6,270 nt of DNA from NCBI GenBank assembly GCA_009920225.1, contig RGAJ01000113.1, positions 1-6,270 on the forward strand. Reading direction: 5' to 3'. Below, piece by piece: positions 1-5,974 of the stretch. The notes under the pieces are model-generated. The model worked only from the letters and a program-made list of their open reading frames with translations. It was not told the origin of the DNA and made no database searches. A program made the translations under genes and the position numbers. The DNA comes from Paracoccaceae bacterium (GTDB taxonomy: Bacteria; Pseudomonadota; Alphaproteobacteria; Rhodobacterales; Rhodobacteraceae). How positions within the stretch are numbered: the stretch's first letter is position 1; every line of letters begins with the position of its first letter.

Positions 1-246
1 TTGTTTTCTGCGGGATCTGAACACACCGCGCGACAATCCGCCCAATGTGTAAATAAAATTAGACAAAGTCTGAACAATAGTCCAAAGACATTGCTAGGCG
101 GCCCAATCCTCACCTTTGGGATACCTGATGAGATTAAGTCTGATTTCAATCTGATCAGCAACGATCTTGACTTAATCATTGATGAAATTGAAAATAATGT
201 GATCCCCGTGGGGTCGCACGCAGAACTTGGAAGGCTCAATTTATGA
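1..246 (+). CDS. ppaA: PpaA/AerR-type cobalamin-binding regulator, C-terminal part (5' truncated)
   Basis: Only about 81 C-terminal residues are present; the frame is open to the window edge, so the TTG at base 1 is probably an internal codon and not the start. The segment 'KTLLGGPILTFG' followed by an acidic, leucine/isoleucine-rich tail resembles the last strand and helix of a B12-binding (cobalamin) domain. Known family role: PpaA/AerR binds cobalamin and antagonises the PpsR/CrtJ repressor, and the gene classically lies directly upstream of ppsR/crtJ. Here the stop overlaps the ppsR start as ATGA, implying translational coupling and matched production of regulator and repressor. The fragment holds none of the N-terminal B12-ligand region, so the call rests mainly on position and this C-terminal pattern. 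Bases 1-242 look more AT-rich than the following genes. Confidence 0.72.
   Translation: MFSAGSEHTARQSAQCVNKIRQSLNNSPKTLLGGPILTFGIPDEIKSDFNLISNDLDLIIDEIENNVIPVGSHAELGRLNL
229..234 (+). promoter_or_regulatory. Ribosome binding site of ppsR
   Basis: GGAAGG lies eight bases before the ATG at 243, inside the last codons of the upstream gene. It supports that ATG as the ppsR start and suggests coupled translation across the ATGA overlap. Confidence 0.6.
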
Positions 247-1643
247 AGACACAAACAGACATCGCGTGGGACTTTGGGGCAATCCCAATGATCGAACCCG
301 AATTTTTGGGTGGGATCTTGGCCACGTCGTCTGATATTGCTTTGTTGATTGATGCAAACGCAAAGGTTCAATCCGTTCTTCTGAATTCCGCGGAAAAGCT
401 TTATGGCAACCTCAGCCATTGGGAAGGCCGCAATCTGAATAGCTTTTTGACCATTGAAAGCCGTCCGAAATTTGCCAAGGCGCTTGAACGTTTGATGGGC
501 GGTGAAACGATCTTTTACGGTCTTGAACTGAACCACGAAGACAATGCGCATTGGAAATTCCCCGTGCGCTATAATATTCACCGCTTGGGTGACAAAGACA
601 AAATTCTGCTATTGGGCCGCGATCTGCGGTCATTGTCCGAAAACCAGCAACGCCTGATCCAAGCACAGATTGCTGTGGAACGTAGCATCGAAGAAAAACG
701 GGAATACGACGCCCATTTCCGGATGCTTTTGAACAGTATCAAAGCGCCGGTTGCTTTTGTGAACGCAGATACCGGCACGATCTTGCATGCGAATTCGGTT
801 TTGATGGACTACCTCAAAATCGACGAAGAGGCTGTAGAGATTACAAAACTGCAAAACCTGCTGGCCAATCGAAATGATCGCCGCGATTTTGTGGAAAAAC
901 TAAACCTCGCCGCCTATGGCAATTACGAACTTGAGGCCGTGTTCACGACCAAAGTCGAAGAGGAAACTGTGCGTATCGCCGCGGAAATTTATCGCACTGC
1001 GGGGCAAAAGGTTTTGATGTGCACCTTGCACCAAACCACAGATCAACAAAACGCGGACCAAGATTTCATCCAAAATCTGGTTTCAAGTTTTCACCACAGC
1101 TCAGACGCGATGATCTTTTCCGACGCCAAGGGCGGTATTCGGTATGTCAACGAACGGTTCTTGGATCTGGTCAACGTGGGTCACAAAAAAGAAGTGATCG
1201 GCAAGAACCTTGCCGAATATCTGGGGCGTGGTCAGATCGATTTGGCGATCATGTTGGAAAACGTGACAAAATCCGGCGCGGTCAAGATTTATTCGACCCA
1301 CCTTAAAAGCGGTTTTGGAAGCAAAATCGATGTCGAAGCCTCGGTGTCGAAAAACCAATCCGAAAAGAACACATTGGTCGCCTTTATCATTCGCGAAGTG
1401 TCCAACCTGGACGAAACAATGAAAAAAAGTATGGCACATTCTGCGCATGATCAAATGTCAGCCAAAGATTTGGTTGGACATGCGACGTTAAAAGAAATCG
1501 TGTCCGAAACGACGGATGTGATTGAAAAAATCTGCATCGAGGCCGCGCTTGAAATGACGCATAACAATCGTGCTGCGGCTGCGGAAATGTTGGGCCTGTC
1601 ACGTCAAAGCCTGTATGTCAAACTCAGCAAGTTTGAAATTTAG
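243..1643 (+). CDS. ppsR: PpsR/CrtJ photosynthesis gene repressor (PAS-PAS-HTH)
   Basis: This 466-residue protein has the length and architecture of PpsR/CrtJ, the redox- and light-responsive transcriptional repressor of bacteriochlorophyll, carotenoid and light-harvesting genes. In order it shows an N-terminal PAS-like domain (about 20-128), a glutamine/charged helical linker (about 132-160, 'SENQQRLIQAQ'), PAS1 (about 158-262), PAS2 (about 279-390, 'DAMIFSDAKGGIRYVNERF'), and a C-terminal Fis-type helix-turn-helix (about 425-465, 'NRAAAAEMLGLSRQSLYVKL'). It has exactly two cysteines, C260 between the PAS domains and C431 in the HTH. These match in position the redox-sensitive pair reported for Rhodobacter PpsR (Cys251/Cys424 there). 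The start follows GGAAGG at eight bases and overlaps the ppaA stop. A strong hairpin terminator follows. Targets inferred here include the tandem TGT-N12-ACA sites at bchG. Confidence 0.95.
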   Translation: MKTQTDIAWDFGAIPMIEPEFLGGILATSSDIALLIDANAKVQSVLLNSAEKLYGNLSHWEGRNLNSFLTIESRPKFAKALERLMGGETIFYGLELNHEDNAHWKFPVRYNIHRLGDKDKILLLGRDLRSLSENQQRLIQAQIAVERSIEEKREYDAHFRMLLNSIKAPVAFVNADTGTILHANSVLMDYLKIDEEAVEITKLQNLLANRNDRRDFVEKLNLAAYGNYELEAVFTTKVEEETVRIAAEIYRTAGQKVLMCTLHQTTDQQNADQDFIQNLVSSFHHSSDAMIFSDAKGGIRYVNERFLDLVNVGHKKEVIGKNLAEYLGRGQIDLAIMLENVTKSGAVKIYSTHLKSGFGSKIDVEASVSKNQSEKNTLVAFIIREVSNLDETMKKSMAHSAHDQMSAKDLVGHATLKEIVSETTDVIEKICIEAALEMTHNNRAAAAEMLGLSRQSLYVKLSKFEI

Positions 1644-1680
1644 CCTGCCCTAATCCACGCCTTTCGCCAAAATACCCCGC

Positions 1681-1715
1681 CTGTCCTGCGCCGCTGCGCG
1701 GGAACAGAAGTTTTT
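1681..1715 (+). terminator. Rho-independent terminator after ppsR
   Basis: The hairpin pairs 1681-1691 with 1696-1707: about 11 base pairs, one bulged A at 1703, one G-T wobble and a CGCT tetraloop. AAG and then five T residues (1711-1715) follow the stem. It begins 38 bases after the ppsR stop and would separate ppaA-ppsR transcription from the bchG operon. Pairing was done by eye, with no folding energy calculated. Confidence 0.6.
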
Positions 1716-1716
1716 G

Positions 1717-1744
1717 TTGCAAGAATCTGCAATGTACATATTAT
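1717..1744 (+). promoter_or_regulatory. Candidate sigma-70-type promoter of the bchG operon
   Basis: TTGCAA (1717-1722) and TATTAT (1739-1744) are separated by 16 bases and could serve as -35 and -10 elements. Transcription would then start near 1751-1752, which is the bchG ATG itself. The -10 lies inside the first PpsR-type site, a layout suited to repression by promoter occlusion. An alternative -35, TTGTTG (1714-1719), gives a less good 19-base spacing. Confidence 0.45.
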
Positions 1745-1750
1745 ATGACA
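1733..1750 (+). promoter_or_regulatory. PpsR/CrtJ operator 1 upstream of bchG
   Basis: TGTACATATTATATGACA is an exact TGT-N12-ACA PpsR/CrtJ site with an AT-rich near-palindromic centre. It ends two bases before the bchG ATG and covers the proposed -10. The pairing with a second site close by, which is the usual cooperative arrangement for PpsR/CrtJ, makes a chance match unlikely. Confidence 0.8.
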
Positions 1751-1751
1751 C

Positions 1752-2657
1752 ATGAGTGTCACAAAAATTAAACACACCCCTCACTACCCCACCCTTTCTG
1801 TTGCTCTTGAGCTTTTGAAACCGATTACGTGGTTTCCGCCGATGTGGGCCTTTGCCTGCGGCGTTGTTTCGTCGGGGGTGCCGATCCTTGAAAACTTGGA
1901 TCGTGTGCTGTTGGGGGTGTTGCTGGCCGGCCCTATTGTCTGTGGCATGAGCCAAGCAGCAAATGATTGGTGCGACAGACACGTCGATTTGATCAACGAA
2001 CCCGATCGCCCCATCCCCTCGGGGCGGATGCCCGGACTGTGGGGGCTGTGGATCGCGATTGTGATGTCTGTCGCCGCCCTTGGGCTTGCGTGGCATCTGG
2101 GCACGTGGGGGTTTTATGCGACGGTCTTTGCGGTCGCGGCCGCATGGGCCTATTCGGCGGAACCCGTGCGATTAAAACGATCCGGCTGGCTTGGGCCAGG
2201 CTTGGTTGGGCTCTGTTATGAAGGGATCCCATGGTTTACAGGCGCCGCTATTTTGGTCACCGGCCTGCCCGATCCCAAAATCATCTTATGCGCCGCGCTC
2301 TATGCCATTGGGGCGCATGGCATCATGACGCTTAACGATTTCAAAGCGCTTGAGGGCGACACACAGCTGGGCATCAAATCATTGCCCGTGCAATTGGGGC
2401 CGCGCAGAGCGGCGCGATTTGCCTGTTGGATCATGGCCCTGCCGCAAATAGTCATCTTGGGCGCGATGATCTCTTGGGGATTGATGTTTCACGCCGCTCT
2501 CATTGGCGCGCTTGTGATCGGACAGATCCTTGCGATGCAAAAATTGCTCAAAGATCCAGAAAAATACGCCCCTTGGTACAACGCGACCGGTGTGTCGATG
2601 TTTGTCTTTGGGATGATGATTTGTGCCGTCGGGTTACGGGGACTTGCCGCACTCTAA
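1752..2657 (+). CDS. bchG: Bacteriochlorophyll synthase (geranylgeranyl/phytyl transferase)
   Basis: This integral membrane prenyltransferase of the UbiA family esterifies bacteriochlorophyllide a with geranylgeranyl (or phytyl) diphosphate, the step that adds the hydrophobic tail. Its 301 residues fit the family. The N-terminal block 'LLKPITWFPPMWAFACG' (21-37) is characteristic of BchG/ChlG. The first Asp-rich prenyl-diphosphate/Mg motif is N71-D72-x-x-D75-x-x-x-D79 ('NDWCDRHVD'), followed by 'NEPDRPIPSGR' (82-92). The second is 'NDFKALEGD' (195-203), followed by 'GIKSLPV'. Most of the remaining length is hydrophobic and fits the eight or nine helices of the family. The ATG at 1752 has no recognisable Shine-Dalgarno sequence and overlaps the control region. 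An N terminus beginning 'MSV' resembles Rhodobacter BchG as I recall it, which favours this start. No in-frame ATG or GTG lies between it and the conserved block. It is the first gene of the bchG-carrier-bchP-idi operon. Confidence 0.96.
   Translation: MSVTKIKHTPHYPTLSVALELLKPITWFPPMWAFACGVVSSGVPILENLDRVLLGVLLAGPIVCGMSQAANDWCDRHVDLINEPDRPIPSGRMPGLWGLWIAIVMSVAALGLAWHLGTWGFYATVFAVAAAWAYSAEPVRLKRSGWLGPGLVGLCYEGIPWFTGAAILVTGLPDPKIILCAALYAIGAHGIMTLNDFKALEGDTQLGIKSLPVQLGPRRAARFACWIMALPQIVILGAMISWGLMFHAALIGALVIGQILAMQKLLKDPEKYAPWYNATGVSMFVFGMMICAVGLRGLAAL
1757..1774 (+). promoter_or_regulatory. PpsR/CrtJ operator 2 inside the first codons of bchG
   Basis: TGTCACAAAAATTAAACA is a second exact TGT-N12-ACA match, six bases after the first (centre-to-centre distance 24 bases). 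It falls within codons 2-8 of bchG if translation starts at 1752. Tandem operators of this type are typical of PpsR-repressed promoters. The unusual aspect is that this one is also coding sequence. Confidence 0.7.
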
Positions 2658-2662
2658 AGGCT

Positions 2663-2669
2663 AAAAGGA
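2663..2669 (+). promoter_or_regulatory. Ribosome binding site of the PucC-family gene
   Basis: AAAAGGA lies six bases before the ATG at 2676 in the 18-base gap after bchG. It fixes the start of the downstream gene. Confidence 0.6.
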
Positions 2670-2675
2670 TAGAAC

Positions 2676-3983
2676 ATGACGCTCAGTTGGCTTTCGATTT
2701 TTCGCTTGGGGTTGGTGCAAATGTGCCTTGGCGCGGTCGTTGTTTTGATGACATCGACCCTGAACCGCTTGATGGTCGTTGAACTGTCGATGGCAGCCAC
2801 CATTCCCGGTTTCTTGGTTGGGCTGCATTATGTCGTACAGCTGTCACGCCCCAAATGGGGTTTGGTGTCAGATATGCAAAACAATCGCACCAAATGGATC
2901 GTTTTGGGTATGGTGATCTTGGCGCTTGGGGCCAATCTTGCCACGTTTAGCTTGTCACTCTTTACCGCGCTGCCGCTTATGGCGATCCTGCTATCAGTGG
3001 TGGCCTATGGCCTGATCGGTGTGGGTGTTGGCGCGTCGGGCACATCGCTTTTGGCCTTGATGGCGAAACACACCGCCGATCAACGCCGCCCTGCGGCCGC
3101 AATGATCACGTGGCTTATGATGATCTTTGGGATCGCGATGACAGCGGGCGTTGTGGGGCAATTGATTGCCCCCTACACCCATGAACGATTGACTTGGGTT
3201 GTCTTGGGGCTCACGCTGTTAACGATTGCTGTGACGCTGTTGGCAACATGGCGCATCGAACGCGGTTTGGTTCAAATCCGCAGTGTTGATGACACCCCTA
3301 CCCCCTTGATCCCCGAATTGCGGATCGTTTGGGCGCATGACGAAACGCGCAAATTCACCATATTCGTGTTTCTGTCGATGACCGCCTATTTCATGCAGGA
3401 ATTGATCTTGGAACCCTATGCGGGCTTGGTGTTTTTTTACACACCCAGCCAAACAACATCCCTGTCAGGGATCCAGAATGGCGGCGTCTTTGTCGGCATG
3501 CTCTGCGTTGGGATCCTTGCCTCGGGGTTCAAGATAGGCACATTGCGCGGCTGGGTCCAGTTGGGGTGCCTTGGGTCTGCGGCAATGCTGCTGCTCATCA
3601 TGGGGATGGGGCAAATCACCCTGCCCCTGCCACTGTCTGCGGCGGTGTTCGGGTTGGGTGCGTTTAACGGAATGTTTGCGGTTGCCGCAATCGGGTCAAT
3701 GATGGCCCTTGCCGGTCGAGGTGCCGCATCACGCGAAGGCACGCGCATGGGATTATGGGGCGCAGCCCAAGCCATCGCCGCGGGCTTTGGCGGTTTGGTC
3801 GGCACGATACTGGTCGATCTGTTACAAGCGGCACAGTTTGCGACCGTGCATGCCTATGGCATCGTTTTTACATTCGAAGCGGCATTATTCGTGTGGGCCG
3901 CCACATTGGCGGGCACCTCGATCTTGTCCAGTTCACAAATGCGCACCGCGCCTCCACTTGCAAGGGAATTGAAAAATGTTTGA
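2676..3983 (+). CDS. PucC/LhaA-family (BCH2, ORF428-like) MFS-type carrier
   Basis: This 435-residue polytopic membrane protein is of the PucC family, a major-facilitator-like group with about twelve helices. Recognisable family blocks are 'RLGLVQMCLGAVVVLMTSTL' (10-29) running into 'NRLMVVEL', 'SRPKWGLVSD' (57-66, at the MFS loop 2-3 position), 'QELILEPYAG' (241-250), 'SLSGIQNGGVFVGM' (262-275) and 'EGTRMGLWGAAQAIAAG' (354-370). A hydrophilic centre (about 192-226) separates the two halves. Family members (PucC, LhaA, ORF428) are needed for light-harvesting complex assembly and may pass bacteriochlorophyll to LH polypeptides. The position between bchG and bchP matches R. capsulatus ORF428 and suggests handling of newly esterified pigment; that role is inference. 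The gene overlaps bchP by eight bases. No symbol is given because paralogues in the puc and puh operons carry the established names. Confidence 0.9.
   Translation: MTLSWLSIFRLGLVQMCLGAVVVLMTSTLNRLMVVELSMAATIPGFLVGLHYVVQLSRPKWGLVSDMQNNRTKWIVLGMVILALGANLATFSLSLFTALPLMAILLSVVAYGLIGVGVGASGTSLLALMAKHTADQRRPAAAMITWLMMIFGIAMTAGVVGQLIAPYTHERLTWVVLGLTLLTIAVTLLATWRIERGLVQIRSVDDTPTPLIPELRIVWAHDETRKFTIFVFLSMTAYFMQELILEPYAGLVFFYTPSQTTSLSGIQNGGVFVGMLCVGILASGFKIGTLRGWVQLGCLGSAAMLLLIMGMGQITLPLPLSAAVFGLGAFNGMFAVAAIGSMMALAGRGAASREGTRMGLWGAAQAIAAGFGGLVGTILVDLLQAAQFATVHAYGIVFTFEAALFVWAATLAGTSILSSSQMRTAPPLARELKNV
3962..3968 (+). promoter_or_regulatory. Ribosome binding site of bchP
   Basis: AAGGGAA lies seven bases before the ATG at 3976, within the end of the upstream coding region. 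It supports that start despite the eight-base overlap. Confidence 0.55.
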
Positions 3984-5154
3984 TGTTTTGGTGATCGGCG
4001 GTGGACCCTGCGGCGCAACAGCCGCCCAAGATTTGGCAGGATTGGGATATTCTGTCGCCCTTTTGGACCGCATTGGCAAAATCAAGGCCTGCGGTGGTGC
4101 AATCCCCCCTGTTTTGATCAAGGATTTCGATATTCCTGATCACCTGCTGAAGGCCAAGATCGTGACGGCGCGCATGGTATCGCCCAAAAAACGCAGCGTC
4201 GATATTCCCATCGAAAACGGGTTTGTTGGCATGGTCGATCGCGAGGATTTCGACGATTTTCTGCGAAAACGCGCGCAAGACAGTGGCGTGACCCTATTTC
4301 GGGGGGCATTTGAAACCATCGCCCGTCCCGAAGGAACGCCGCAGGTCACGTTTTTTAACCATGACACCCATGAAAAAGACGTGATCCACGCCAAATTCAT
4401 CATTGGCGCAGATGGCGCACGCAGCAAGGTGGGCAAATCCGAAATCAAAGGCGCAGAAAAAATCCCCTATGTGATTGCCTATCATGAAATCATCAGCGCA
4501 CCGAAAAATGACGATGCCTATCAAGGGCACAGATGCGATGTCATCTATGACGGATCGGTGTCGCCCGATTTTTACGGTTGGGTCTTTCCACATGGCGACA
4601 CAGTATCGGTCGGCATGGGAACCGGTGTGGATGGGTTTGACCTAAAAAAGGCGACACAAGCCCTGCGCACGAGCGCAGGATTGGCAGATTGTGAGACCAT
4701 CCGAAAAGAGGGTGCTCCGATTCCGCTGAAACCTCTGAAAACATGGGACAACGGCAAAGATGTGGTGTTGGCAGGTGACGCCGCAGGCGTCGTCGCGCCC
4801 AGTTCAGGCGAAGGCATCTATTACGCGATGTGTTCGGGCCGTATGGCCGCAAATGCGGTGGCCAAGGCCTTGCGGACGGGGCATGCAAAATATCTGCGCG
4901 ACGTGCGACGGTCGTTTATCAAACAACATGGCACCGTGTTCCGTGTCTTGGGCGCAATGCAAAGCGCCTATTACAAAACCGATGCGCGGCGCGAACGCTT
5001 TGTGTCGCTGTGTCATGACGTTGACGTGCAAACCATGACCTTCGAAGCCTATATGAACAAAAAACTGACCCGTGCCAAACCCATGGCGCATCTGCGTATT
5101 TCGTTTAAAAACTTGGCGCATTTGACGGGATTGGTGTCTGAGGAATTTGTATGA
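3976..5154 (+). CDS. bchP: Geranylgeranyl bacteriochlorophyll reductase
   Basis: This flavoprotein reduces three double bonds of the geranylgeranyl tail of bacteriochlorophyll (or of geranylgeranyl diphosphate) to give phytyl, using NADPH. Its 392 residues are close to known BchP. An N-terminal FAD-binding beta-alpha-beta motif is 'VIGGGPCGATAA' (6-17), ending in 'ALLDR' (28-32). The family signature 'KACGGAIPP' (37-45) follows. 'GADGARS' (144-150) is the mid-protein FAD/NADPH motif, and 'VLAGDAAGVVAPSSGEGIYY' (264-283) is the C-terminal FAD-ribityl motif. The start overlaps the carrier gene by eight bases and the stop overlaps the idi start as ATGA, so it is embedded in the operon and probably translationally coupled on both sides. 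No truncation or missing motif is seen. Confidence 0.96.
   Translation: MFDVLVIGGGPCGATAAQDLAGLGYSVALLDRIGKIKACGGAIPPVLIKDFDIPDHLLKAKIVTARMVSPKKRSVDIPIENGFVGMVDREDFDDFLRKRAQDSGVTLFRGAFETIARPEGTPQVTFFNHDTHEKDVIHAKFIIGADGARSKVGKSEIKGAEKIPYVIAYHEIISAPKNDDAYQGHRCDVIYDGSVSPDFYGWVFPHGDTVSVGMGTGVDGFDLKKATQALRTSAGLADCETIRKEGAPIPLKPLKTWDNGKDVVLAGDAAGVVAPSSGEGIYYAMCSGRMAANAVAKALRTGHAKYLRDVRRSFIKQHGTVFRVLGAMQSAYYKTDARRERFVSLCHDVDVQTMTFEAYMNKKLTRAKPMAHLRISFKNLAHLTGLVSEEFV
5140..5144 (+). promoter_or_regulatory. Ribosome binding site of idi
   Basis: GAGGA lies six bases before the ATG at 5151, inside the last codons of bchP. It supports the start that overlaps the bchP stop. Confidence 0.6.
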
Positions 5155-5684
5155 CCATTCTGATCCCTGCATGGGTGAACGACACGTTGAGCCCTGTTGA
5201 AAAGCTTGAGGTTCATGAAAAAGGGCTGCGTCACAAGGCGATCTCTGTGTTCGTCTTTTACGAAGGGGCTGTTTTGCTGCAACAACGCGCGATGGGCAAA
5301 TATCATTCCCCCGGACAATGGGCAAACACCTGCTGCACCCACCCCAATTGGGGCGAAGACAGCGTGACCAGCGCCCACAGACGTCTGAACGAAGAGCTCG
5401 GCCTGCGCGATCTGGACCTGCGCTATGTCGATCAGATCGAATACCGCGCCGATGTCGGTCAGGGTATGATCGAACACGAGGTGGTCGATTGTTTTGTCGC
5501 CCACTGCGCGACCCGCCCGACCCTGTCCCCACATCCCGAAGAAGTGATGGATTACACCTGGATCAATCCCGAAACCCTAAGAGAGCGCATCGCAACCCAA
5601 CCTGACACCTATACAAAGTGGCTGCAGATCTACGTCCGCGACCATTTTGAAACACTGTTTTCGACGGATTGCGATGCGTCCTGA
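5151..5684 (+). CDS. idi: Isopentenyl-diphosphate delta-isomerase, type I
   Basis: This cytosolic Nudix-fold enzyme interconverts isopentenyl and dimethylallyl diphosphate, feeding geranylgeranyl diphosphate for bacteriochlorophyll tails and carotenoids. Its 177 residues fit the short bacterial type I enzyme. Catalytic features are visible: metal-ligand histidines H22 and H28 ('VHEKGLRHKAIS'), the active-site cysteine block 'NTCCTHP' (59-65, C62 and H64 aligning with E. coli Cys67 and His69), a Nudix-like helix 'RRLNEELGL' (77-85), and the acidic pair E108/E110 in 'IEHEVVDCF', which matches the catalytic/metal glutamates of the family. It is the last gene of the bchG operon. The preceding stop overlaps its ATG, and the next gene on the opposite strand abuts its stop with no spacer. 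No hairpin terminator was seen after it. Confidence 0.95.
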   Translation: MTILIPAWVNDTLSPVEKLEVHEKGLRHKAISVFVFYEGAVLLQQRAMGKYHSPGQWANTCCTHPNWGEDSVTSAHRRLNEELGLRDLDLRYVDQIEYRADVGQGMIEHEVVDCFVAHCATRPTLSPHPEEVMDYTWINPETLRERIATQPDTYTKWLQIYVRDHFETLFSTDCDAS

Positions 5685-5897
5685 TTATACCTGTTGTGCC
5701 ATGTAAAAGGCCGCAAAGAGACCCAAAACCAACAAGAGGAGTTTCGCCCCAAATGCAAGTTTGTGAAACAGCTCACTCTCATGCATCAACAAGATTGCCG
5801 CCCCTGCCGCATAGGCTTGGGCAGATTGGTTCATTTTCTGTGCACTCAGGTCTTTCATAGCCGCGTCATAGCGTGCCGTCATTCCCGATTTTGTCAT
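5685..5897 (-). CDS. Small single-helix membrane protein of unknown function
   Basis: I do not recognise this 70-residue protein. The N-terminal two thirds is soluble and mildly amphipathic ('MTARYDAAMKDLSAQKMNQ'), followed by an Ala-rich stretch (28-36). The C terminus (about 46-67, 'LAFGAKLLLLVLGLFAAFYM') is a convincing transmembrane helix preceded by H45 and containing K52, so the protein is probably membrane-anchored by its tail. The start at 5897 is chosen because GGGAGAG lies four bases upstream; a start 39 bases further upstream is possible but has no such site. Its TAA directly abuts the idi TGA, tail to tail. It is divergent from the bciA-like gene, with 77 bases between starts. A TTGACA -35-like element lies upstream. 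The clean ribosome site, the coherent helix and the exact abutment argue that it is real. A role in photosynthetic membrane biology is only suggested by location. Confidence 0.72.
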   Translation of the reverse strand: MTKSGMTARYDAAMKDLSAQKMNQSAQAYAAGAAILLMHESELFHKLAFGAKLLLLVLGLFAAFYMAQQV

Positions 5898-5923
5898 AGA
5901 ACTCTCCCAAACAATCGGGGCGC

Positions 5924-5952
5924 AGAATTTCAACAACCGACACCTTTGTCAA
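5924..5952 (-). promoter_or_regulatory. Candidate promoter of the small minus-strand gene
   Basis: On the minus strand, TTGACA (5952-5947) matches the sigma-70 -35 consensus and is followed after 17 bases by AATTCT (5929-5924), a weak -10 that keeps the important A2 and T6. It is correctly oriented upstream of the start at 5897. The weak -10 keeps confidence low. Confidence 0.35.
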
Positions 5953-5964
5953 CCAGATCACACC

Positions 5965-5970
5965 AAGGGG
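5965..5970 (+). promoter_or_regulatory. Ribosome binding site of the bciA-like gene
   Basis: AAGGGG lies four bases before the ATG at 5975 and decides that start. Confidence 0.55.
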
Positions 5971-5974
5971 AAAA

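Noticed and set aside
1..3. TTG at the first base as the start of a complete 81-residue gene
   Set aside because: The frame is open to the window edge, and the protein reads like the C-terminal part of a longer PpaA. The TTG is most likely an internal leucine codon.
1650..2096. Minus-strand open frame (148 codons) opposite the start of bchG
   Set aside because: The translation is low-complexity Pro/Arg/His-rich, it crosses the ppsR terminator and operators, and it has no recognisable domain.
4804..5532. Long minus-strand open frame (242 codons) opposite bchP and idi
   Set aside because: It lies wholly antisense to two strongly recognised enzymes. Its translation is rich in Arg, Cys and His with no domain, as expected of a shadow frame.
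5939..5950. Short inverted repeat GACA-N4-TGTC between the divergent genes
   Set aside because: The four-base arms are too short to name as an operator, and no known regulator motif (FnrL TTGAT-N4-ATCAA or PpsR) fits.
5947..5962. TGT-N10-ACA pattern upstream of the bciA-like gene, considered as a PpsR site
   Set aside because: The spacer is 10 bases, not the 12 of the sites at bchG, and at N12 spacing the second half reads ACC. It also coincides with the TTGACA of the candidate minus-strand promoter.
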